The notes under the pieces are model-generated. The model was not told where the DNA came from. It searched no databases and saw nothing but the letters and a program-made list of their open reading frames with translations. 64,000 nucleotides of DNA from Euglena gracilis (taxonomy: Eukaryota > Euglenida > Euglenophyceae > Euglenales), in contig CP154956.1 in assembly GCA_039621445.1 (NCBI GenBank), forward strand, positions 2,145,873 through 2,209,872. Direction: 5' to 3'. Shown one piece after another: positions 48,978 through 61,030 of this stretch; position 1 is the stretch's first letter, and each line of letters opens with the position of its first letter. The position numbers and the translations under genes were made by a program.

Positions 48978-50700
48978 TGGGGGCTCTTGAGGGCCAGGAC
49001 ATTGGGCCGGGGTGACCAACCTGACCCGCCCCATTCTGGAAAAAGATCCAGAATTATTTGAATTTCCCACGCAAGTTGGTTGGTTGGTCTCTTTGAAGAG
49101 GGACATTATTTAAGAGCGGATAAATCTTTTCGCATTTATCCCCTCAACCCCCCAATAAATAAGAAGTGGTAATTTTCGGTTTTTTCTTTGACTCCCAAAC
49201 AACCTTCATTTTTAGGGTTTCCAAAACATGATAGTTTTTCTTTCGGCACTTCGCGCCATGTGTGAATTGATACAAATTCAGCATTGCATGGTTGTTTGTT
49301 CTCAAAAGTCCCACAAGTCCCAAAAGGAGATCATAGTATTCATCATTTTCATGTCTTGCTTGGATTTCAGTAATTTTCCAGGAATTTTTCACTGTCTCTG
49401 GCGCCTTTCGCTTTCGGGGGGTGGGGCTTGTTAGAGGGGTCTGGTTTTGTATTTTTGTTCAGTCGGCCCAAGGGGTCTTATTTTGGGGGGGGGGTGTAAG
49501 CAATGGTTGTACGCAGTTTGCATTGGACCTCGTTCGCTGTGTGTTTGCGTTTCTTTTGGTCCCAAGGCAGCGTGAGCTGCCAAACGCATTCACCCCCCGC
49601 GCCTAAGTGCCAGCGAGCGTGTTGTATTTATACCACCGTCCCCGCCGGGGAGCATTGGCCACAGACGTCAGTTCCGTCATTCTGGCTGTTGTGACTTTTA
49701 CCGCAGTTCAAGGATTGGCGTTCATGTTTGCCCATGCTCCCTTCTTCCATTCCCACGGAATAAGGTTTCTGTGCCAGTATGTTGCCGCGCAGTTATAAGT
49801 ACTTGCTGCGTTCGCACTGACCCCCCTGCTCAAGTTTCCTTGACCCCCCCCCCCCAGAGCTTTCCTCCATGCAGCAATGGCCTGTGGGTCGTTTGCTGAC
49901 TGCTGGGCTGTGGCAATTTCTTTCGTTGAGATCGGATCGGCAAAGCACCGAGAACAAGGCAGCTTCGGCCCCTGATTGGCGATGGTGTTGGCTCGCCATA
50001 CCCCCACACACCGGACTCTGTCCAAAAGAACTCAGTGGTGCCAATAAAATTCTTGTGGTTGTTAGCACGCCAGCACCAATTGCAGCATCAATATCAACCA
50101 CGTTAACCTCGATGACAGCGACGGCTTCCTCCTCCTTCTTGTTGTTGTTCGGTTTTTCGGGGCTGTGGGTCGATTTGGCCCCTCTTCTCAGGCATTCAGC
50201 CAGGAGGCTTGGGCCAGGGTTTGATATAAGGAGGGCGTACATGGTTTAGGTGGGGGGGGATGTCCCCCCCCCCCCCCTCCTGGCCCGCAAGGGGGGGGGG
50301 GGGTCCGGACCACCCCCCCCACCTGTCCTTATATCGAACCCTGGCTTGGGCTTAACGCCCCCTCCCCAATGGCTGTCGAAATTTTGGTCCAGAGGCCATG
50401 ACAGTCGTTGTTTTGGGGCATTCTGGCAGTAAAAAAAAAAACTAACAAAATCAGCCAAATAATAACATCACATGTAAAAAAAACGTAGCACAACACGAGC
50501 ATATTAAAAGGCCTCATCCACCTGCCGCACAGCACTGGAGGAAGTTTTCCCAGTCGGGGGACGCCGACGGGAGGGGGTCCAGCTCCTCGCTTTTCTTCCC
50601 CAGTATCTAGCAAAATGGAAAACCAGTCGACCCCTCCCAGGTCTCTAAGCAAAAGCCTAATACCAAGCCACCAAAACAGGGGCTGAAGAGTTTTTCCAGG
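46501..50700. other. No gene supported; repeats and unique AT-rich DNA
   Basis: Contains family D-like ends at 48,336-48,360 and 48,727-48,750 with GC-rich flanks at 48,380-48,600 and 48,750-48,900 that could hide exons, but no recognisable protein, phase chain or donor was found. A GGCT array lies at 48,943-48,976. Confidence 0.45.
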
Positions 50701-50732
50701 GAAAAATCTCCGAACCCATGCATGATTGATCA

Positions 50733-51074
<342 letters not shown>

Positions 51075-51305
51075 TATGTGGTGCAAGACGAGCTGGCACT
51101 TTTTTTTACTTTTGCACGCCAAAGGGGGCAGCTCCGATTTAGAGCACATTTCCCATTGCAGATGGGAATCAAATAGGACAGGCACCTCAATCCTTTTTGA
51201 TTTTCATTTGCAGTTGGGCTATGTGCTCAAAGTTTTTATTTTTGAGCTCCCTCTCCTGGGCTGGTCTTTATTCAATATTTTGCGCAATGTTTGTGTGGCT
51301 GTGTG

Positions 51306-51378
51306 AGTGTGGGTGTGGGTGTGGGTGTGGGTGTGGGTGTGGGTGTGGGTGTAGGTGTGGGTGTGGGTGTGGGTGTGT
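51306..51378. repeat. GGGTGT repeat
   Basis: About twelve GTGTGG/GGGTGT units. Confidence 0.95.
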
Positions 51379-51886
51379 TAATGTGCATCTGTTTTTGAGT
51401 TTCCAAAAACCTGCCTTCAAGCTTTCCCAGTACGTCAGGATTGGAGGACGATTCGCACAGGAATTGAATAGACCTCGGGGTCAAAAAAAACGAAGAGAAT
51501 TTGAACAAACCTTTTCCCCTCGTTATGGGAAAGAGGTTGCCAGCTGGCCCGCCAGAGGCCTGTCCCCTCCCTCTCGAGCCATTTTTGTCTACCTTACCAA
51601 CTCTCAGCTCTCTGGCTGCTGCTGCGCCCCTGGGTGGTCACCTCAACCTGCGCCAGCAGTTAATTTTTTTTTTGGTTTTCCATTTGGCAAAAGTTGCGTC
51701 AACCCCCCCCCCCCGCGATGTTCCCCCTGAGATTTCCTCTGTCGTGTTCTGGCTAGGACTCTGACCGAATTCGGGGGAACATTTCGAGGATTTCTGGTGT
51801 CGAAAGTATATAATGCAGGCTTGAAAATCGTAGATCGTAGTCCCCCCCCCGAGCTTTATTATTTAAATTTCATTTTATTTTGTCTA

Positions 51887-52046
51887 TGACGTCTGACTTG
51901 ACGTCTGACTTCTTGATGTCAAGTCAAGAAGTCTGACTCAACTTCTTAGTCAAGTCTGACGTGACTTCTTAGTCAAGTCTGACTTGACTAAGAAGTCAAG
52001 TCAGACTTGACTAAGAAGTGACTTCTTAGTCAAGTCAGAAATCTCA
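51887..52046. repeat. Palindromic cluster of GTCAAGTCTGACTT
   Basis: Alternating direct and inverted copies of TTAGTCAAGTCTGACTTGAC and AAGTCAGACTTGACTAAGAA build several nested hairpins in 160 bp. No coding potential. Confidence 0.93.
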
Positions 52047-52414
52047 GCTTCCGTCTGTGAGTGCGCACATCTTTTGCAGAGGTGCAGCGGGTCCACCTCC
52101 GCCGTTATTTTATGCTTCCGCATTGCCTCCGAGGTTGCCATCTCCAATAGTTTGCCTCCCTAGTTGGCTAGCCCAGTGATGCATCGTCGGGAGATGGTTG
52201 TATATTGAAGCATTTCCAGGAAGCGACTTCTTCGAAACATTGTGTTTGTTGAAGTGCGTATATGTTTTTTTTTGTTCTGGAGAGAGAGTTAAAAAACGAT
52301 GTTGAACGATGGTCGCAAAAAATATTTCTTTGGCACGAGACAAGATGCTCCAGAAGCAGTCCATCTTAGCTGCCATTATCAACACTTCTTGCTTGCTATA
52401 GTTTTTGCTGCTGC

Positions 52415-52415
<1 letters not shown>

Positions 52416-52472
<57 letters not shown>
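52416..52472. repeat. GTT microsatellite
   Basis: About 19 GTT units. Confidence 0.97.
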
Positions 52473-54360
52473 ATGATTATCATCATCATTTGTTATACAA
52501 AATTAATGGACAAATAGATCAAATGTCAAAATGCCAATCAAATAGCCGTCCCAATCAAATGTGCTCATGAAATGGAAAACCACCGTTCAAAAAGTTTCGA
52601 AAGCAGCAGAAATGAACGCAAAGTTGCCGAAAACCTAAAACAAAGCCCCAGGGCCCTGTATCATTGTGGTTTTTGCCCAGGCCACCTCAGCCCAGACACA
52701 GAGACATTCATTTCATTTGTGGCGGTGTGGTACACCAAGATTGTAGTTTTGTGGTTCACCGGGGGACACCAAAAATTTTTTGTGGTTCTCTTGTGGACGC
52801 CAAAATAGTTTTGTGGTCCACATCTGGACACCAAACAATTTTCCCACCACCTGCTGACATTTGCATCGTCATCTCTTTCCAAAGCACCAATGAAACAATC
52901 CATGGGGGGAAACATCCGGACTGCATATTTTGCGCATGTTTCGCAGTTTTAGCACCGGGGGGGAATACGCAACTTGCATAATTTGCATTTTTTGCATAAA
53001 ATATTTTGCCCTGGAAAATTTTTTTGTAGTTGGTCGCCATGCCATGTATTGTCTCTGGTCCCTCTGCAATTGCCTGTGGTCTTTGATATTTTCACCCTAT
53101 TAAAAGGCAGCTTAGCAGAGGAGTGAATGTTTTCCAAGTTTGTTTTGTTGACCTGGAGGGACGATTTGCTTAGACTAAACGTGCAGGTGCCATTCATGTT
53201 GATTTTCAAAGCTTCAGTGCTTGCTTCAGGTCTTCTTTTTGAATCATTGACAGGTACACCGGCATTGTCACATGTTTACGGATTTCAGGCAGCAAAACTC
53301 TGTTATATTCCAGCCTTTTTCTCAGGGATTTTATGCAAGTTGCATTTTTTTTGCATTTTTTGCATTTTTTGCATTTTTTGCATTTTTTTTTGACTCGCAT
53401 AATTTGAAGGGCCAAGTTGCATATTACCCCCCCTGTTTAGCACATATTGAATTTTTTACCAAAAAGCGCATTTCGAATTCAGTGAATATTTCGAGGTTTC
53501 GAGTTTTCCACAGCATATTTGCCCACATTTTGACTGCATATTTTTTGGTCAATTTGGGCCGTTACATATAATTTTAGACCTTTCTTTCCTATTAGGGTAA
53601 TTTTGCGCTTTTACGTTGCCACGGGCCTCTTGTACACATGTATTGGTAAGAGAATTTACCGCGCTTTGGAAACAATTCAATTGGTATGTATCAACAATTA
53701 TTTCCTTGCTTTTATTTTTTTATTTTCTTTTTGATTTTTTTCTGTTTTTTTTGCCTTTTTTTATTATATAAAAAAACAAAGACACAGTGGAATCCAGTTG
53801 AGCTTGAAGAAGAGCCTCCAAGTGTGGACTCAAAGCCTGCTAAGCTGTTTTTTTTTGTGTGTAGTTTTGTGCACAACTTTCTTTGAAGAACGCCAAGCAA
53901 AGCTTCTTTACCATGTCGAAAAGGAAATCAACAAAAGTTTCGATCCGCATGGCAAAATGGACGAGATTAGTTCAATTACCCTCATCCCCCCCCCTCAGAT
54001 TCCCCCCAAAGTGGCCAAAAATTTTTACGAACATTTTGGTTTACCCCCTTCAAAGTGACTAATTTATTTCGGCACCAAAGGCGCCGAAGGCCAAAATTTG
54101 ACGCCGTCCCCAAAGTAAAGTGTCTTAAGATCATTCCGCTTTTAGTTATTGTTTTACGATCAAGTTATGTACACACCAAAAGATTTTTTGTGGTTCATTT
54201 GCGGACACCCAGAAATAGTTTCTGGTTCACACGCCTTTTGCGGACAACATTTAATGAATGTTTGCCCCGCCCCGTGCCATGGAACGAACCCGGGACCCCT
54301 ACCCCCCACCCTACCACCCCCCTCCCAGATCTTTTTCCTTACCCAAACCCTATCCCTTCG
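52473..54360. other. No gene supported; AT-rich stretch
   Basis: Short modules such as GTGGTTCACCGGGGGACACC recur (52,750; 54,190), and there is a TGCATTTTT array at 53,340-53,392. No exon-like segments. Confidence 0.5.
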
Positions 54361-54392
54361 TCCTAACCCTAATCCTAACCCTAAACCTAATA
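54361..54392. repeat. Interstitial telomere-like repeat
   Basis: CCTAACCCTAATCCTAACCC followed by TAAACCTAA, degenerate and about 32 bp long. Confidence 0.6.
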
Positions 54393-55225
54393 CCAAACGT
54401 AACGCCCATCCGAAACCTTTGCCTCTTTATCAGGAAGAATTTTCAGTTTGTTTATCAGGATTTATTAGGATTTATTTATATTAGGAACTTCCCCCTACCC
54501 TGCCATCTTACCCTCACCCTGTTCTGTTCATTCTGTTCACACTCATCGTGTTCCTAGTGAAACGCATGTAAATCCTAGTGGACCCCTGGGTGGGTGGTGC
54601 AGGTCAGCTAGTGGTAATTTTTTCAGTGTTCCTTTTATGCCTCCAACCTTGCCAAATAATGTCCATTTTGGCCATCTTTGTGTTATTTTTTGGAACAAAA
54701 TCAGCCCAAAAGCATTAAAACCCTCACTCCCACCCCATTTTTTTTGCTCCGCGCAGCGGCGGAGCAAAAAAAAATAGGGGGATCAACCCAGAGTTTTCTT
54801 CCAAATGACCAGCCTGTGGGCCCCCCTCCCCCGAGGTCCTTGAGCAAGCCTGTTGAGGAGGCTGGCCGGGGTTGGGGGAGGGGGCGGGGGGGGCGGATCA
54901 ACGGCTGTTTTGTTGTCATTTGCTCACCGAATACAGCAGTACTCAAACTCCGCACATCGGGGCAAGTCCGAGGAAATGGATTCATTGTCGGAGAAAGCGG
55001 AGAAGCCCCGCCATTGGCACGGCTGACGGGCGTTTTTTTTTGTGTGTGTGTGTGGAAGCCGGCTCCTGGCCCAGCCTCCTCCCGTGTACATATCGCCCCC
55101 CCGCCCTTCCCTCTGAACCCCCGAGGAGGTTCCCCCGTCGGTGCGCTGCGAGGTGGGGAATGGGGAAGCAAGCAGCTTCTGTGTTGCTCCCTTCATTCCA
55201 AAAGAGGCAAATGTGCATGCACATG

Positions 55226-55227
<2 letters not shown>

Positions 55228-55260
<33 letters not shown>

Positions 55261-55330
55261 ACACACAGCACAACTTTTCACAGCACACACAATACACACA
55301 ACAAACGCGCACGTACACACCCCTCGCGTG
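55228..55330. repeat. CA microsatellite
   Basis: Pure CA at 55,228-55,258, imperfect beyond. Confidence 0.95.
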
Positions 55331-57580
55331 TACACATGTGCTCCCCCATTGGGAGAGCATATGTGTCTATGTGTCTATTCAGGAAGTGTGTGTATTGTCA
55401 AAAAAATTCCCATCCACGAAAATGAAAGTCGTCAGATATGGACCAAACATATGCCCGGGGAATTTTGGGGGTTTTTTGCGGATGAGATGGTCTGACATCA
55501 ATTTGGACAGCATTCAGGCAATGATTGACACCGTCCTTTCTTCCGGCATGCCATTGCCATCCCATCTCTCAGCATCGTTGTCTCACTCGGCACATTGCTG
55601 TGGCACATCGCTGCGGCTAAGTGTTGTTCCAACACACAGATGCGGGGCCTTCCCTCGCCCCCATTCCCCCCATTCCACTGTCCCAGAAAGTTCAGTCAAA
55701 TGCTGTAATGCATCATGGATGAAAAATATTGATGGAGTGCGCTGTGGCTTTGCCCCTGACCTTCAGTTGATATAAACCCCCCTTTGCAGAAGAACCAAGA
55801 CCCTGTTTCATTGCTGCCAAAGTTCTGCCGAGTCCAGGTATTAAATGAGGTCGGAAACCATGGGGGAAAAAAATGAAATGGTGTTTTTTGAAGTTCATCA
55901 TCCAGACATCAGTTTTTTCCCCAAAGTGCACCTGATTTCGGCCACATACTGCCAGTTTTATCTCCTTTTTTTTTGCCGATCTTCGGCAAAAAAAAGATTG
56001 ACGGTCGAATGCACCGTCCTGCAGGGGTGGGGAGGGGGGGTGCTGTTGCTTAGATTTTGGTGGTAAACTTGAGGGGGGGATTATTTTTGAGGAAATTTCA
56101 AAAATTTAGGTGCTTTCAGGCATTCTTTTTTCAATTTTTAAGGCATTTTAAAGCGTTATTTTCCAGGCAGTCAAAGGGCTGTCCGGGCATCGCATCAATG
56201 TTTTGATTTTGCATGTGTTCGAAAATAAAAAGTAAAAAGTAAAAAAGAAAACATTTTTTTGAGATTTGGTTGGATAGACAATGTTCCAGCGATTCCAAAA
56301 ATTATTTTTCTTCCTGGAGTTTGCCTTTCTTTGCCGAGATATTGCGCTTTTCATTTTTGCTCAGGGGGAGAAAATTCTGGCAGCCCAAATATTCAAGGAA
56401 TTTTGAGGCATTTTCAGGCATTTTGACTAAATAAATAATAAATAAATATTAATATTAATATTAATATTAATACTAAATAAATAATTAATTAATATTAATA
56501 CTAAATTAATAAAATATTTAAGGAGCTTTTTAAGGCATTTGCAGGTTTTTTAATGCGCCTTAAAAAAAAATGATGCCCCTCCAAAACATCGCCCTTTCAG
56601 GACCAAGGGGATTCTCTATTTTTTCCCAAGGTCCAAAGAGAAGGAGGGTGTCACCCCTGCCCCCATTGCAGAGGGAGCACAAAGCGGAAAGTTTATTTTT
56701 TGACAGTTTTTTCCCCAAAAAAAAGTGCCCAAAGTTGCATTGTGGGTCATTTTTTTGAGGTTAAAAGTTTGGTGCTAACGGGGGCCGAAAGTGCTTCGCT
56801 TTACATTTGTTGCCAGACGGGTGTGGCAGGTGGGGAGTCCTTCCTTTTTGGGCCATTTCTCGCCAGTTTGGGTTGTTTTGGACCGTTGTGGGTTGCAGAC
56901 CACTCGTACGTGTGTTGTGGAGAGAAGAACTGCTCACGTTTTGGGAAATATTTCTTGAATTGGTGGATCGGCAATTTTTTTGTTTTTTATTTTTGTAAAA
57001 ATAAAATGTATAAATAAATATGTATATTTTGTATAAAAAAAAATTTTTTGTGAAATGTATATATATTCCACAAAAAAAACATATCATATTTTTTGTGAAA
57101 CTGTTTTGTTCAGTGGTCCGCCCAGGACCTTCACCTCCAGCTGTTTTTTGCGGCGCCAGGCACAAAAAAAAGTATTTCCCGCATTTCCCAGTATTTCCCG
57201 CATTTTTTTCCTTGGTGGGGGACTAACATAGGCATGGTGTTGGGTCGGGACCATTCAGGTTGCACCATTTAAGTGGGTGGGGGGTTCCTTGACCAAAGGG
57301 GACCACAACCCAGCCCTTTGTATCGAGTACTGTGCAGATGAGCCACGTGGCAAGAAAGATAAAATCACTTGAAGTCCCTCGCCAAAGCGCACAGGTCGGG
57401 AAAATGTGTACTCAGGGATACACTCAGGGAGTGTGGTCTAGTCACCCTGCAGATTTTTTTCCAACCCGGAACTGCCCCCCCATTGAACCGTAAAAATCAA
57501 CCAACAGCAATATGGGAACATGGCGCGTGGATCAATTCCTCCAAAAGCACGCCTTTTTGACCACAGCGTGGTTTTCGTTT
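55331..57580. other. No gene supported
   Basis: AT-rich unique DNA with an AATATT microsatellite at 56,428-56,515. A 145-codon frame starting near 55,338 has no recognisable family and no codon bias. Confidence 0.45.
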
Positions 57581-57589
57581 TCGGGTGGG

Positions 57590-57770
57590 TTTGGGAGCGT
57601 AAACCCCCTCCCAAATAATGGTAAACCCCCCGCCCAAATAACACCCCCCCCCCATCCTCGGGGGGCCGATTTCGAGCGCCCAAATAACACCCCCCCCCAA
57701 ATAAGACCCCCCCCCTGGGGCCCCAGCTCGGTGCCCAAATACCACACCGGGGGGGGGGGGAAGGTGGCCA
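57590..57770. repeat. Family G related block
   Basis: GTAAACCCCCTCCCAAATAA, CCCAAATAACACCCCCCC and CCCAAATAAGACCCC modules. Confidence 0.6.
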
Positions 57771-58097
57771 CCTGTGGCGAAGGCGCTTTTTTGGTCAAAA
57801 TCCATTGGGTTTGAGACATTTTGGCCCCAGTGGCCAAAGTGACCGACCCCTCTCAGGGGTTCGGTCAGCGATGGCATGGCTGGGAGAGATATCCCACCAA
57901 AGGGGGGATCGGCCCAGTGAGTTTGGGCTTAGTGCGGGCATCTGCGCAGCAGAAACACCCCAATTTCGAAAGCAGGCAAACAGACCGGAATTCCACTTGT
58001 ATGACGGGCCTGGGGCCCACTGGCATGAGGTAGCCGCCCATATCCCACATTAATTCCCCCCAAAAATATGAAAAGAACACGAGTGTACAAGGGGGAT

Positions 58098-58165
58098 GCT
58101 TCCGCACCGTGTGCACCGTGTGCGGCACCGTGTGCACCGTGTGCGGCACCGTGTGCACCGTGTGA
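58098..58165. repeat. GCACCGTGT minisatellite, inverted relative to 59.4 kb
   Basis: Units GCACCGTGTGCACCGTGTGCG. It is the reverse complement of the array at 59,402-59,606. Confidence 0.93.
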
Positions 58166-58479
58166 GAAGAATCACTCCCCAAATGCCCAGCTTTCACAAA
58201 TCTTCAGCAGTGCCTCATCTTGCATTCTTATTTTAGTGTAAGCTGAGTGATGTTGAACAGCAGAGGGGGAAAGATGATGTGTTGTCCAGAGAGCAGCGTG
58301 CATCATGTTTCAGGCTGGTGTTGCCCCAGTCGGTCGATGATTGTGCGACAGGCAAGGCTGTAGATTTGAATGAGTGGGATGAACGGGCAAATCAGTGAAG
58401 GTAGATTGAATTCATCTGTTTGCAGGGTATGTTTGACAAAATATTTTGCACCACCATCATTTCGTCACCAAGTACCTCT

Positions 58480-58565
58480 GATGATGCTGGGCGATGCTGG
58501 GCGATGCTGGATTTTTGGAGACCAGAGGTAGGGTTTCGATGCTGGGCGATGCTGGGCGATGCCGG
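58480..58565. repeat. GATGCTGGGC tandem repeat
   Basis: GATGCTGGGC units in two clusters flanking a 40-bp spacer. CCGACCACAG/CCGACCGCAG units follow at 58,812-58,850. Confidence 0.9.
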
Positions 58566-58599
58566 CATTTTTTTTGCCGATTTTGAAGAATTAATCCTA

Positions 58600-59400
58600 T
58601 ATTTATGATTAATGAGCATTTTTGGCCACTTTTTCTGACTGCTTTCGGTTAATTTTGACTGCTTTTGGGCATTTTTTTTTTGGCTCATTTTAAAGTACCT
58701 TTGCTGCTCTTTGAACACTTGTGGTCAATTTTCACCAGTTGTGACTGTTTTTGCCACTTTTGTTGGCTTTTGCCCATTCGCGGGTTTTAGGACTGTCAAA
58801 GGTGGGTTGCCGACCGCAGCCGACCACAGCCGACCGCAGCCGACCGCGCAACTTTTTTCTAATTGATGTCGATTTTTCAGTGAGAATGAGGAATTAAACG
58901 CATTTTTATCCCAGATTTTGAGATTTTTCTGGCTCATCTGGTTCATGTTGTCATTTACGGCGACTTTTGGCCGCTTTTGGCCATTTTAGGTCGCCTTTGT
59001 CCCCCTTTGGCCCATTTGTCACTATAATTCACCAATTTTGACTATTTTGACCATTTTTGGCCACTTTTTGCCCACTTCTTGTAATTTTGGGCCACTTTGT
59101 CCTGCTCTTGGGCATTTTGGGCCATTTTTGACCTTTTAAAGCCATTTTCGACTTTTTTTGTTATTTTTACTCATTTTTTTGGTCTCTTTTTGGTCCAATT
59201 TGACCATTTTTGAGCATTTTGCGTCAGTTTGTTGCCAAAATTGAACAACAGCTGCTAAAGTGACTAAAATTGGCCAACACCAGGGCCAGTTTGTGCCATT
59301 TTTGGATGTTTGGACCACTTTGGACATTTTTTTTGTTTTTTTTTTCGTCAGGTCACCAGTGGTTTTGTTTTCAAGAAATTTTTGTTTTACACCTGATTCT
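58600..59400. other. TTTTGGCCA-type low-complexity DNA
   Basis: Dense TTTTGGCCATTTTGACC variants, like those at 31,805-32,060. No gene. Confidence 0.6.
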
Positions 59401-59401
59401 T

Positions 59402-59606
59402 GCCACACGGTGCCACACGGTGCACACGGTGCACACGGTGCACACGGTGCCGCACACGATGCACACGGTGCCGCACACGGTGCACACGGTGCCGCACACG
59501 GTGCACACGGTGCACACGGTGCCGCACACGGTGCACACGGTGCCGCACACGGTGCACACGGTGCCGCACACGGTGCGGAACACACGGTGCACACGGTGCG
59601 GAAGCA
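59402..59606. repeat. CACACGGTGC minisatellite
   Basis: About twenty units of CACACGGTGC or CACACGGTGCCG. The arrangement is irregular and lacks unique spacers, so it is not a CRISPR array. Confidence 0.96.
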
Positions 59607-60307
59607 TCCCCAAGGGTCAAGTGTCGGGGGAGGCGGTCTCGGGGGCAGGGTGGCACTCCTGTTGCATTCCCTCTCCATGGGGGGCCCTGTTGGCAATGAT
59701 GGGCTCTTGGCCCACCAGCGGTATAACACACATGCTGACGCCTTCACCATTTTTCTGGCCGTGAAGCCTTGATCCTCACTGGGCCCTTTTTTTTTCGCTA
59801 AGCGGTGCATTGCTTTTCACCTTAGCGTGGTACGGAAGAAGCAATCTGACCACAGCCCAGCAAACGTGCACACCCGCGCTTAAGACACCAACTTTCTCCC
59901 CATCAATAAAAATTTCTACAACCATTTTTTTTATTCCCCATTCATGGATATTGTGAACGTCCTGAATGAGAGCTGCATGTAATTTGGGTTTATCTTGGCT
60001 CCTATTTTGAAAGGGAGAAAATGGATTTGGACAAACCACCTCTGGATTCACAAAGAAATGCAAAGAAAACACAAGAGCATTGGACTGAGAAGAAAAGATT
60101 ATTTTTGATTCGGCTCAAAATGGCACCCCCAACCCTAACACACCCAATGGCACCCCCAACCCAAGTTTTTTTTTGAAAGGTTCTCATTTCCCCCATTATG
60201 CTCTTATAATTTCCTTTGGTTTATGCTCTTTCTTTGGGGCAAATCGTTTCTGAATAAAGCCCGTCCCACCATTTGTCATCGGGAAAAATTATAATTTCAT
60301 CATTTAA
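59607..60307. other. No gene supported; flank of the retroelement
   Basis: Unique AT-richer sequence without exon-like segments. No target-site duplication next to 60,308 could be matched to the far side. Confidence 0.5.
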
Positions 60308-60454
60308 CCCGTCTTCTGGGCTACCGAAAGAGAAAATTAGGAATCAGCCAACTCCGGCGACAAATGGCACTCAGCACAGACTCCTAACCCAGCGCGCCAA
60401 AACGACGACAAAGTGCGGAGCCCGAGGTGTCTGACGAAAGTCCCCGACAAATCG
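60308..60454. repeat. Left inverted terminal repeat of the retroelement
   Basis: Runs from CCCGTCTTCTGGGCTACC to CCCCGACAAATCG. It pairs with 62,459-62,605 in inverted orientation across its full length. Its inner end coincides with the last base of the YLDD codons of the RT frame. Confidence 0.93.
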
Positions 60455-61030
60455 TCGTCCAGGTAAATAAATACCTGGATGCCCCTTTTTCTCCACAGTT
60501 TCTCGAATGTTTTCATCACTGACATGAAAATTTGGGGCATTACATTTAGCCCAAAGCAGCCTGTTTGAAATTCCCAGGTCTGCCCCCCCACCTGATGCCT
60601 TAAAAATGGCCTGAGGCCTGGACTTAATGGAATATGAAAATAGGATCTTTTAGGTCTATTTTTGCTGCCCAGTGGCCTTTTTCCAAAACTGGAAAAATGT
60701 GTTGGATATGATCCAACTTGAAAACTGCTGATTTATTTCTCTGCAGTCGCTGATCATTCTCCATTTGGTTGTTCCCCCTTCTGTTTTTGAAATTAAAAAC
60801 CATGGGATCAAATGCTGGGTGTCTGAATCCCAAACTCGTTTCACTGACCCAGATTTTTCGTAATCCAGCAGAATTTTTTCTGCCTGGTTCAGGTCCAGGT
60901 TGGCCCTGGGCTTTGGGTGGGTGGACAATTTTGGGGGATTTACCCAGGGGGGCTGAATTCCATTCTTGATCAGTTGACATGTTGCTGGGGGGGCATTTTT
61001 TGTCCACCATTTTAGCTTTTCTGAAGTCTC
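60454..61030 (-). pseudogene. Truncated, frameshifted reverse transcriptase
   Basis: Fragments in different frames spell RT motifs in order: DYEKSGSVKRVW and KWRMISDCREIN (about 60,715-60,860), then after a frame change IDLKDPIFIFH (motif A, with the Asp of D-L-K-D), a further change, and GCFGLNVMPQIF (motif B, about 60,526-60,560) and YLDD (motif C, 60,454-60,465). The order and the phrase FGLN-x-x-PQIF match DIRS and gypsy-type RTs. The frame changes make it non-functional. It stops at YLDD, where the terminal repeat begins. Confidence 0.72.

Noticed and set aside
49590-49800. Hydrophobic frame as a membrane protein
   Set aside because: AT-rich codons, no splice phase chain and no similarity recognised.
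59402-59606. CRISPR-like array
   Set aside because: Head-to-tail minisatellite with no unique spacers, in a eukaryotic context.
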